DNA of 64,000 bases, from the NCBI GenBank assembly GCA_023333565.1, contig JAJKFH010000102.1, positions 7,147,001 to 7,211,000 on the forward strand, read 5' to 3'. Of the stretch, positions 38,161 to 48,145 are shown one piece after another (the stretch's first letter is position 1; every line of letters begins with the position of its first letter). The DNA comes from Puffinus mauretanicus (taxonomy: Eukaryota > Chordata > Aves > Procellariiformes > Procellariidae). The notes under the pieces were generated by a model. It saw only the letters and a list, made by a program, of their open reading frames with translations. It did not search any database and was not told where the DNA came from. Both the position numbers and the translations under genes were made by a program.

Positions 38161-39041
38161 CATGCTGCAGGCCACATTATTTTCCTTCCCAAGTGAAAGC
38201 TGGCTGAAAGGTAACTGCGTTGCAAGGCATTCTTCTGAAAAGAAAAAAAGAAAAAAGGAAAGAAAAAAAGTATGTAGATTTGAAATGTACAATCCCCCGT
38301 GTCTCAGATTCTGCCCTCCCAACAGATATCTTCCAAAAGGTTACTGCTGCATTAAAAAGAAACGCCTTTCTACAGAGTTTTTCAATGCAAAAAAATCAGG
38401 TTGCTCCAGAAGTTACCATGACTCGGTAACTCACAGGAGTGGCTCAGTTTGTCTGCCCTGAGCATCGTGTGGGAAAGCATCGTTTGCTTTTATTCGTTTA
38501 ACCATTTCATGCCTTCGTGATTGATGTTGTCTAAGTTTCCAATACCACGTTGAATTGGACCAATATACTTACAGAGAGAGAGAGCTACCACAGAATACAT
38601 GTCTTGGCCTGCAGAGATTAAAGTTAATTAACAAAAAGACATAGTAAGTCTAGGACCACATAGGCAAGAAATGTTTACCATGTGATGGTAAACAAAGTCT
38701 TTTAAATTCTCGGTTACATTTTTTTTTTCAAATGCTTAGCGTTTTAGTTAATGTTTAAATGGAGCGCTCTGTTTTCAACCATCTTTCTATTCTACCTTTT
38801 AATGCTAACTTTTTTTAAAAATAATTTTTCACAACTCTCAGGTTATTTGGATGATCACCTCCTCCAAGCTGTAGCTTACTATTTTTACTAAGGATTTCTA
38901 AAAAGAGCAGAGTTCATCTTACTGAACTGGGATGGTGGCATAGGAGGCTCTACCTTTCCTGTACCCAGCAGCACAGCCTCTTCCCCTCATCCAGCCTGTG
39001 ACCTTGCGTTAGCAGCCAGCACGCAGAGGTTTCAACTCAAG

Positions 39042-39046
39042 GTTGT
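39042..39046 (+). other. 5' target-site duplication of the solo LTR
   Basis: GTTGT directly before the LTR start TGTCC; an identical GTTGT follows the LTR at 39589-39593. Confidence 0.85.
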
Positions 39047-39588
39047 TGTCCTGGTTTCGGCTGGGATAGAGTTAATTTTCTTCCTGGTAGCTGGTGTGGT
39101 GCTGTGTTTTGGGTTTGGTATGAGAGGAATGTTGATGGCACATTGATGCTTTAGTTGTTGCTAAGTAGTGCTTAGTGGTCAAGGACTTTTCAGCTTCCCA
39201 TGCTCTGCCAGGTACACAAGAAGCTGGGAGGGAGCATAGCCGGGACAGCTGACCCAACTGGCCAACAGGGTATCCCATACCATATGATGTCATGCTCCTA
39301 GTATATAAACTAGGAGGCGTGGTCCGGGAAGGGGGATTCGCAGCTCGGGGACTGGTGAGTGGCGAGCAGTTGCATTATGCATCACCTGCTTTGTATATTA
39401 TATTATTATTATTGTTATTATTATTATTACTACGGTTCTACTTTGTTTTATTTCAATTATTAAACTGTTTTTATCTCAACCCACGAGTTTTCCCACTTTT
39501 GCCCTCCCAATTCTCTCCCCCATCCGACGGGGGGGGTGAGTGAGCGGCTGAGTGGTGTTTAGGTGCTGGCTGGGGTTAAACCACAACA
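39047..39588 (+). mobile_element. Endogenous retrovirus solo LTR, 542 bp
   Basis: The element begins TGTCCTGGTTTCGG and ends AAACCACAACA, the TG...CA ends of a retroviral LTR, and is flanked by perfect 5-bp duplications GTTGT. Inside, in order, are TATATAAA at 39302-39309, a TTA-rich microsatellite at about 39393-39430, the polyadenylation signal ATTAAA at 39459-39464, and a G-run near 39530. No internal retroviral genes are adjacent, so it is a solo LTR left by recombination between the two LTRs of a provirus. I recognise it as a family widespread in neoavian birds (memory). Promoter and polyadenylation motifs look intact, so transcriptional influence on the locus is possible but unproven. 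Confidence 0.88.
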
Positions 39589-39593
39589 GTTGT
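39589..39593 (+). other. 3' target-site duplication of the solo LTR
   Basis: GTTGT, identical to the five bases before the LTR. Confidence 0.85.
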
Positions 39594-40745
39594 GCAGCTC
39601 TTTGCAGGGGAAAACTTGCACTCATTGGAAACCGCCACCACAGGGAACTGCAGGAGTAGGTGAAAAATGCTGATCTTTTGGATGAGCTTCCACAGCATTA
39701 CCAGTATCATCATCTGAATGCACTTTGAGAGGGAGACTTCATTCTGGGATAGCAAAGGGATTTACATGCTTCTGTGTGTGCTTGTGTATCTGCACTCACA
39801 CACGAGTTTGTGGGCACATCCAGTTCTCTCTGTTCCCATAAAGTACTTCCATGTCCGCTGGTACTGCATTATCTCAGCGCTTCAGCACAGGACAGAAGAG
39901 CTTTAGCTCAGTTTTCCAGGGGGACCTGAAATGTAGCAAGAGGGACACCAACGGCCAGGTGTGGAGAGGTGTGTAGGTGTCCACAGCTGGTGGATTCGTT
40001 GGAGGCACAACCACTCAGCTGACCTGGTGTCGCATGCCATCTGGGAAAAAAGGACGTGACCCTGCGTCGGCCAAGCCCTGCCGCAGCGGCTGGGCAATCC
40101 CTCTTCTTTTCCAGCTCTGCTCCCCTTGATGCCAGCAGCCAGAGCAACCCTCTTCACAAGTGATGTACACCACTTCATTTATCACCTCTATTATCACCCA
40201 GGAATTGAAAAACAAAACAAAAATATTACCTAACTGCATGAAGCTCATAAATGTTGCAGTTGGGTTCATTCTAAGTTCTGGGCAATTGTTCAAATAATTT
40301 TTTTTTTGAACAGATATATGCTTATACTGACCAAAGCCTTAGTCTTGACTGTTCCATTTCTTTTTTTTTTTCCCCTCACTGTTTCATGGCACACACAGAC
40401 TAATGTCAAACAAGCATGCTGAAGGACTCATATTGTATTTATCTATTAGCCTTGATGTGATTGCAATCTTCTGTATCTTCATGCATTAATTTCTGGTCCA
40501 GTTTACAGTTCCTCCTGTTATAATTCATCTCATATCGCTTCTTTTCTTTGTTTTCCCATTCTTCATCATTAATTTCTGAGCCAACTTTTTACTTATTCCA
40601 TGACTCCTGTGCCTGAAACATTATTATTAACCTTGGATGTGGAACTTGGTCAAAAATACTCTCTGAAGTGTAAACAGCTCTGGCATTTCATTACAAAATT
40701 CGCCATTGTGTTCCAAAACACTCCTTACTATAAACTTCAAGGTCA
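39594..40745. other. Intergenic, no gene recognised
   Basis: No named repeat and no coding signal. Overlapping minus-strand frames at 39903-40293 lack any recognisable domain. Confidence 0.4.
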
Positions 40746-40749
40746 CTCA

Positions 40750-41250
40750 CGTCTTCCCCCTGTAACCGTTTCGGCTCCAGGTGGAGCCTCCTCCCTCGCG
40801 CCGGAGCCGGGAAAGGGAGATGTCGAAACCGCAGGAGTCAGCGCTTCAGAAATCGCACCCGGCTTTACAGTTTGGCAACGGGGCTTTGTTCGAGGAAATC
40901 CGGAGCGGGATTTCCACATCGCGCTGCTGAACAGGAACAAAAAAAGGGCAAATGCCACTTTTGGGTCAGATGGTCCTCCCTTGTCCTCCAAGGCTTTCCA
41001 AGAGCCGTACGGGGGTCCCGCACGGGTGTGAGGGATGGGCAGAGACAGAAAGGAGGCACGAGTCCCGCTAAATGCCGGGATTGGGGCTGACCTGATCCAA
41101 ACCCGAGGTCGAAGGCCGAGGGCAGGACACTGCGTGGCGGGGCAAAGCCCCCCCTGCCAGCTTGGCACGCCGCTTGCTTGCGGGGCGGCGGGAAGCCAGC
41201 TCCTACCTGCTCTCTCTCCCCGCGCATCAGGTTAAGTCGCAGCAAAAGCA
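40750..41250. promoter_or_regulatory. CpG-island-like segment without a known gene
   Basis: Hand counting gives roughly 40 CpG in 500 bases, including TCGCGCCGG, CATCGCGC, ACGCCGC and CCCCGCGC, with GC near 58-60%. Observed/expected CpG is close to 1. Open frames on both strands (143 codons on +, 187 and 141 on -) overlap completely and are explained by stop-codon scarcity. It may be an unannotated promoter or an orphan island. Confidence 0.45.
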
Positions 41251-41424
41251 AAAGAGTCTTTGGTACTTTTTGAAGCACCCCTTGAGCTTTTCCATGCGTC
41301 GGTTGATTGATAGCCTTATTACTTAGCACGTCTTTATATCTGCAGTAACTGTAGCAATCAGCGAAACAGCAGACAACTGTATTAACTACGACTGGGGAAA
41401 AGTGAAAATAACACCTGGCATTTA

Positions 41425-41500
41425 GCACAGTTCGTCAAAGGATCTCAAAATGCTCAGCAAACTTTAATAAAGACACATGACACCCAGTGAGTCTGGAAAT
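41425..41500 (-). repeat. MIR-like 3' end fragment, antisense
   Basis: GGATCTCAAAATGCTCAGCA followed by AACTTTAATAAAGACACATG and ACACCC matches the antisense 3' end of the MIR-like copies here. Short and diverged. Confidence 0.4.
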
Positions 41501-41539
41501 ATTGTGACAGCCGTATTAAACCCAGCCAAACTGATAAAT

Positions 41540-41830
41540 CAAGGCGCTCTGGAGCGGCACCGGGAGGCTGTCGCACGGGGGTAGCGCGCTGCCAGAGTAT
41601 CCCCGCCACGGCCTCGTCCCGCCCAGCGCTGCCCTCCAAAATGTCTGGGTGCTGGGCTGGAGCCGGCGCTTGGCTGCTGGCGGTCCTGCCTGCACCCTGC
41701 AGGCGTTCGCCCGGGAGCATGGGGATACCCAGGCGCCTCTGCCTTGCTGGCTCCCCACCCTGCCCCTCTGTGGCACGGCGGGTAGGCCAGCAGGAAGGCA
41801 GGACTGCCGGTGGGCCTGTTTAGCCTTTAT
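41540..41830. promoter_or_regulatory. CpG-rich patch
   Basis: GC-rich with many CpG, including GGTAGCGCGCTGCC, CCTCGTCCCGCCCAGCG and CACGGCGGG. Frames on both strands overlap. No gene recognised. Confidence 0.35.
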
Positions 41831-42379
41831 TTACACACTCGGTTCATTCTGCGTTTCTATTTTATACATTTCTCTATTTAGATGATGTGTGAATTCCATG
41901 TACACTTTTTTTCCTCAGAGTCATGCAGCGAGTGTTTGTTTGTGCATCTGTATTGTGCTCTACTTTTCCTCATGTTCACAGATTTTTATTAAAATATTTC
42001 CATAAAACAGGTTGTTACCAAAAATAAATGAACACATACAAATTAATACATAAAAACAGATGAGTTATATAGAATATTTACAAACAACGGGATGGAATTC
42101 AAAACTTCTCATAAACACAGCATATAAATAAGCATATACATACCCCATGTTTACTACCATTTATTTTAAGAGTTACTTAGTAGATCTGAGGTAGGCTAAG
42201 GCTGACAGACAAGATTTTTCTTCCCATTGCAGATTGTGGGTGCGTCAAAAAGATCTCATTTAACAGCCAAATGAAAAAGATCTTATTTTGCGCCCAGCTT
42301 GTGTTTCCTCAGCCTGCAGAAATAAACACACGCGGTGTAAAAATTGGGTTCAAGAGCAGTACTGACATGACCAAGCCTC

Positions 42380-42475
42380 GGTCTTCATGTGTGGTAAACG
42401 AAGCACAGAGCTTTTAAGTGACCTGGCCGAGGGCAGGCAGCAGGTAAGTGGCAGCACCAAGGGTCTGGTCTGGTG
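42380..42475 (-). repeat. MIR-like SINE fragment, antisense
   Basis: GTGTGGTAAACGAAGCACAG, then AGCTTTTAAGTGACCTGGCC, then GCAGGTAAGTGGCAGCACCA reproduce the antisense MIR core (GGAAACTGAGGCACAGAG ... TTAAGTGACTTGCCC). The 236-codon frame that starts at 42448 begins inside this repeat. Confidence 0.75.
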
Positions 42476-42779
42476 ACTGCTGGGCTTTTGGCTCATCTGT
42501 TTCCTACCTAAAATATTTGGAAGAGAGAAATATCGTTGTGAATAAGAAATACCCACTGCAGCAGTGGGCTGAGCATTCAGAGTGGGTATGCCATCAAGCT
42601 ATGCAAAGGGAGGAAAATCCAAAAAGTAATGACTGTCCCAACCTTCGGTCCAAAATAAAAATAATAAAAAAAAAACAACAAAAAAGAGGGCTCTACAGTG
42701 CAAATCTGCTTTTATTAAATCAGCTCCACCAAAGGCAGTGGGACTACGTGATCGATTCAAGTTCACAGACTATTTATGC

Positions 42780-43050
42780 GAACCCGTGCTTTGCCCTGCA
42801 GCTCGGTGCCGAGGTGCAGCTGCGGTGCCGCGGGCTGGGAGGCGGCGAGGGGCTGCAGCCCGGCCCGGGGCGGGTGAGCTCAGGCGAAGCAGCGCTGGCA
42901 GCGGCACGGCTGCGGGCACCGCTCAGCAGTTACCCCAGGGCAGACCTGAGGCTGGCAGGAGCTGGCAGAGGGACCGTGTCCCAAAGCCAAGGGCTGGAGC
43001 CACACAGCCAGCAATGGTCGCACCGGTGCCAGTCAGGGCCCTGCAGCGTT
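42780..43050. promoter_or_regulatory. GC- and CpG-rich patch
   Basis: Rich in G and CpG (GTGCCGCGGGCTGGGAGGCG, GCCCGGCCCGGGGCGGGTGA). It lies inside long overlapping frames on + that show no domain and low complexity (Ala/Gly/Arg), so they are not called as genes. Confidence 0.35.
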
Positions 43051-43539
43051 AGGGTTAGGTGCAGAGGTTGGGTAGTCCTGTGCACCAACACCTCACCGGA
43101 GGGCAGAAAAGTGGAATGGGACCCGCATTTGTCCTTATTTGAAAGAGCTGTTTCATGATGGGCAAGGTCCAAGTTGTGTGCTCAGCTGCTCCTTCGGCAT
43201 TGCCGGGCTGCTCAGGTGTAAGGTGCGCAGCGTTATGCTGGCGTACAAGCTACCACGACCTTCTGCACAAACCGATACGAGCAAATATTTGCACTTTATA
43301 TCCTCAAGTCGCAGAGGCAAAACTGTGTCGCTCTTAATGATGGTCTCCTGTCTCTGCAGCGCAAGATCACTTTCTGCACCCTTTGACAAACAGGAGGCTT
43401 ATTAAAAGCTAGGAAAGGCAGGGCTGACTTTTTCTCCGTTTCCGAGAGGAGGCTGTTTTGTCAACGTTTTGCCAGAGTCTAGGAGTGTGAAATTGGCTGT
43501 TCATGTGCAGTCTGCACAAGTACTGTAGTTTGAAAGTGA

Positions 43540-43840
43540 AGGCAATTAATTTTAGTTGTTGACTTAAACTGCTGTTGAGAGGTACTTCATTTCCCGATTC
43601 TTCCTCCTATAAATAGATTAAGGGTTACATGAAAGTCAAGTTGTGCTCGTTTGTCCTCCCTCTAGATAGATTTCCCATGACTGCTTATCTATCAGCTCCC
43701 TCCCCTTAACACAATTTGTTTCTCAAATTAATTTAGCTCATTCGCTGCCATTGGTCCACAGCCAAAAAAATTTTCTTCTGTTCCTCTTTTTTCATAAAAA
43801 AAAGAAACAAAAATAAACCACTTTGGAATTAATATTTTCT
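43540..43840. promoter_or_regulatory. AT-rich candidate conserved element
   Basis: CpG-poor with GGCAATTAATTTTAG, TCAAATTAATTTAGC and the CCAAT-type CCATTGGTCC at 43748. Non-coding; suggestion from texture only. Confidence 0.25.
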
Positions 43841-44199
43841 GGAAGGGAGATTGAGCAATGTGTGTCTTGAACTTATGATTGAGAGAGCGAAAGAAAATGT
43901 ATCTTTTGGAGAGATAAACATTTGTGTTAGCAGTCTGGAAGGACTACCAGCACCGGAGAGCGGCAGCTCTGCACATAACACTGCAACGGCTCCATGCATG
44001 CGTTTCTCATCCGCACTCACAGAAGCTGCATGTGCCCAGCAGCTGCAGTATAAATCCCTCTGCTTATTAATCAGCTCCTATTTAGCAAATTTTCTCATTA
44101 TTATTTATTCATGTATTGGCTGCAATTTTTTCCTTGCTTTCTGGTATGACCCGTGAAGACAACCATGATATCTACAAAAGTAAAAGACAATTTTGTTTC

Positions 44200-44400
44200 T
44201 TACCTAATCTTGTTTGCAAGAAGGAACATTACCGATGCAGAGGTTATTTAAAGTGTCCAACTTGAACACACAGACATTCACACTAGAGAAACAAAGTTGA
44301 TTGATGCACACTGATGTGCCTGGAGAAGTTCAGGCTCCATCCTGTTGTTTAATGCAAATTAATCAGAGTGCTTGCCCACGGGCTACCTCATCTCTCCTCT
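44200..44400. promoter_or_regulatory. Candidate regulatory element with a POU octamer
   Basis: TTTAATGCAAATTAATCAG near 44349-44367 contains the perfect octamer ATGCAAAT fused to a TAATCA homeodomain-type site. The surrounding 200 bases are CpG-poor and non-coding. Function is inferred. Confidence 0.3.
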
Positions 44401-46690
44401 CCACAACCGTTCGAGTCCCAGGACCCAGGCCATAAACCACACACAGTAAATAGCTAGTGCGAGGGTTTGAAGGACAGTCATATTTTCTGATGCAGATAAG
44501 GACATCTGGATAAGTATGAATCACCGTTCTGAGGGCAGCGTTTGTGTTTTTCATAGAGTGCATGTTTAAAGAACAAGAATTCCTTGATCTAAAGATTCTG
44601 TGGTTGTCTTACTGTCACTCATCTGATCTCTGATCTGGAGCTGCAAAATTAATTTACTCTTCACCATACAATATAGAGCTGAACAGAATTAGAAAAGGTC
44701 TGTGTTTTATCACTGGAGATGCCAAATCCTTATCTGCTAACATTGCACTATAGAGTTCTTGCCAAAAGGGGAGGAGAAACTGAAGTAATTTTAAAATAAT
44801 AGTGGAGATTTGGAGATATTTAGAGATTGTTTTTTTTCTGATAATGGAATTCTGCGGTGTAGGAATTTGTGCTTATTCAAGGTGCCTAAAGTGTTTTGAT
44901 AGCCCAAAATATGGACCCATGGCTTTTAATTTGTGAAAGGACTGTGCCATACAGTTCAGAGCTATCACACAGATGGGCTTCCTGGTCATGATTTTTTACT
45001 TCAAATATTTCTGATGTTAGAATTGGAGGGTTTCATGCGGCTGTCCATCAGCTTGGCCAGAACAGTTGTTGCCACTGCATCACTGGCTATTGAGAGGTCC
45101 CAAGTGTGTGAGGCCACTCTGCTACACCTCTCCAGCAAGCCGGGCACTTCCGAGAAGTATCAGACTTAGTGCTGCTACCATGTGGTGTGGTAGGCCTGCA
45201 CCCCACAGACTCACTAAAATTAATGCGCCTGTGCAGATAACTTGGTGGCACATGAGCAGTAAGCCTGCCATATCCCAGAAATATTGGGCTTATTGTACAT
45301 AGGGACATCCATCCATCCAGGAAACTCAACAAAAACACATTTGTCCCATTTCATATAGGGTCATCTTCTGCAGACGTCTGGAGTTGGGAAGCTTGTATGT
45401 CTTTCAAGCACAATGACGTTCTAGGACCATAGAAAGAGGTAAGAAAAGAGTAGTTTGCCTGTGAGCTGAAATAAAATACAAATATTGGTTAAATACTGTT
45501 GAAGACAATATGTAGAAGGTGTAAAAGGTGGCATGATTTTGTGCTATTCCTTTTCTTGAAATATTTAGATAGAATAATAGGAAAATACTAAGCAGCTAAG
45601 AAGTTAATCAATGAAATGTGCACCCAGATATATCTTGGTAATCTTGTGTTCCAGACGTAAGATTAAACATTTGGTAGGAAGCCACCCAGTAAAACTATCT
45701 ATGAACTAAATTGGTGTCATTACAGCAAAGTATTACCATTAGAACAACAGGGTAAAAGCAATGCCCATTTTAAGTACTGAGATATGTCAAACATGTCAGG
45801 CAGCCACTAACAGCTAAAGATCCAGGTTAAAGCATGGATCCAAGTGGATGCTGAGTGTCACAACTGCTCTATACAGAAAGAAAATGGAAAGCCTGTTTTT
45901 TTAATAAAGGCTCTTCAGGATAATAAACAAACAAAACTACCATTTAGCTGTCACGTTGCATCATTTTATATCTCACCCAATGCTCCTGTAATTATTGCTA
46001 GTGATTCCACGCATGAATTGCATAGTGGGGCACATAAAATTATTAAGGTAATAGGTCAGGTTACATCATTGCCACCATAGGTTTTCAGGAGCTCTCAAAC
46101 CCTGTTCAGCAGAAGTACGCATTTAAATTGGACTCATGCTGAATTTCAGAAAAGTCTGCTTATCTATTGCTTGCTCAAAATCCACAATACAGAAACAGCA
46201 CTAGTGTCAAAATTCAACAGGGGTTATAAAATAGATTTAGGCCACCTCCATACTCTTTGGGGTTTTGGTATGCAAAGTTTCCCTCTACCCCTTGCTACTG
46301 TGAGTTGGACATTGATCTATTCTGAGGTAACAATCTTTTTCCTGCATCTCATTTTAGGAATTTTTTTTTTTCAATTTTTACTTCAGAAAATGAGAAAACA
46401 CAAGAAGTTTGTTCCTTCTTTCTTTTAAAATTATCCTTGCAGTGATAATTTGTGATTCCCCATAGAGGTGACATTTTGGAGTCCACCTCCGGCCCTCGCG
46501 AGCTTCTTTGCTCTGCACACTGGCATGCGGTGGCACCCAACTTTCACCTCTTCCTCCTGGCCCATTGCTGCTTCTCCAGCACTTGGCTTTAAAACGCTGT
46601 TGTTACAAGGTTACTGCCTTCCTATTAAGCTTAGTCTGAATTCATTTCTTGCCCTAGGTTCAATCTGTCCTGGCTGAGCTTCAATGCAAA
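44401..46690. other. Intergenic, no gene recognised
   Basis: AT-rich and CpG-poor. 45930-46080 has closely spaced ATTATT/TAATTA words and might be a conserved element. No repeat family named; no coding signal. Confidence 0.4.
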
Positions 46691-46694
46691 AATA

Positions 46695-47415
46695 ATTCAT
46701 AGAATCATAGAATCATAGAATCAGTAAGGTTGGAAAAGACCTTTAAGATCATCGAGTCCAACCGTCAATCCAACACACCATGCCCACTACACCATGTCCC
46801 TAAGGGCCTCATCTACATGTCTTTTAAATACATCCAGGGATGGTGACTCTACCACTTCCCTGGGCAGCCTGTTCCAAGGCCTGACCACTCTTTCAGTAAA
46901 AAAATTTCTCCTAATGTCCAATCTAAACCTCCCCTGGCGCAACTTGAGGCCATTTTCTCTCGTCCTATCGCTAGTTACTTGGGAGAAGAGACCAATACCC
47001 ACCTCGCTACAACCTCCTTTCAGGGAGTTGTAGAGCGCGATGAGGTCTCCCCTCAGCCTCCTCTTCTCCAGACTGAACAGTCCCAGTTCCCTCAGCCGCT
47101 CCTCATAAGACTTGTGCTCCAGGCCCTTCACCAGCTTCGTTGCCCTCCTCTGGACACGCTCCAGCACTTCCATGTCCTTCTTGTAGTGAGGGGCCCAAAA
47201 CTGAACACAGGATTCGAGGTGCGGCCTCACCAGTGCCGAGCACAGGGGCACGATCACCTCCCTGCTCCTGCTGGCCACACTATTCCTAATACAGGCCAGG
47301 ATGCCATTGGCCTTCTTGGCCACCTGGGCACACTGCCGGCTCATGTTCAGCCGGCTGTCAACCAGCACCCCCAGGTCCTTTTCCTCCGGGCAGCTTTCCA
47401 GCCACTCTTCCCCAA
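46695..47415 (-). mobile_element. CR1 LINE, 5'-truncated 3' end
   Basis: Read on -, the copy enters within the endonuclease/RT open frame, after the reverse-transcriptase core, at the sequence for [11 protein letters not shown]. It continues in one open frame of at least 193 codons (47368-46787, starting [20 protein letters not shown] and ending [14 protein letters not shown] plus stop). It then runs through the short 3'UTR (TTGGACTCGATGATCTTAAA) into the ATTCTATG-type repeats at 46695-46715. It shares about 93% of amino acids with the copy at 61300-62676, so both belong to one subfamily. There is no target duplication, as usual for CR1. It is not functional because the RT and upstream parts are missing. 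Confidence 0.95.
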
Positions 47416-47990
47416 TTGTTTCAGTGCTAAAGTTTTATCTGATGGGTTGAAGACTATGCTAATGACTGTTTGAGCTAATTTTACACCTGGCCTCGCTCTT
47501 TATTCCTTCAATTTGCTTCTTTCTGACTGCGGCAGTGTAAGCGCAGCTGCAGTTTGCAGTCAAATTTTTGACAGATGTATCTGCTGAGAAATTTTCAGAT
47601 TGAACCTTGTTGTCCTGCTCTCCTTTTCATCAAGGAAGAATAAATCCTCTTACTGGATGTTAGGGAGTACTGCAAACTCTCAGTATCTCTCTCTTATTGC
47701 CCCAAATCTGAGGACAAGCTGGATAGAGCCACGGGACATTGCTATGCTCAAAGGACTGCAGCTCACAGCAGCAGATCTCACCTCAATTTAAACCAGTTCT
47801 TTTGGGGAATAATAACATAGGACTTGCAAAAGCACCAAGTCCAGGATGGGGGAAGATGTCTATGTATTTATCCAGCCCTTCTAGAGAGTTTTGCGGCCTG
47901 TGCTGAGCACTTGGCTTCGGGCAGTTATGCTGCTAGCAGTACCCAAGCTGGCAAGATTAAATGATACTTGGGCATAGACCTACATAGAGT
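47416..47990. other. Intergenic, no gene recognised
   Basis: Unassigned sequence between the CR1 copy and the TA/CA-rich tract. Nothing coding. Confidence 0.4.
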
Positions 47991-48145
47991 GTATATATAT
48001 GTATTTTTATATATGTGTGTATACAGACATATACACATATATGATATACACATACAGGATATTGTACATCTATATACACATCTATATACACATTCTACAC
48101 ATTGTATACATATATATGTATCTATATGTATGTGTTTATGTAACT
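47990..48145. repeat. TA/CA-rich low-complexity tract
   Basis: Alternating purine-pyrimidine words such as GTATATATATGTAT, ATATATGTGTGTATACAG and ACACATATATGATA. Tyr/Ile/Cys-rich frames on both strands here are artefacts of the composition. Confidence 0.9.

Noticed and set aside
38554..38564. ATTGGACCAAT palindrome as a paired CCAAT box
   Set aside because: It is short, has no promoter context nearby, and could be part of an old repeat.
40865..41428. 187-codon minus-strand frame
   Set aside because: It lies in a CpG island where stop codons are rare; equally long frames exist on the other strand and no motif is recognisable.
42448..43158. 236-codon open frame on +
   Set aside because: It starts inside an antisense MIR-like repeat and crosses a GC-rich patch; the translation has no domain, is low in complexity, and overlaps other frames.
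46979..47473. 164-codon + frame over the CR1 copy (and the 243-codon - frame at 61703-62434)
   Set aside because: Both are antisense shadows of the conserved CR1 coding frame.
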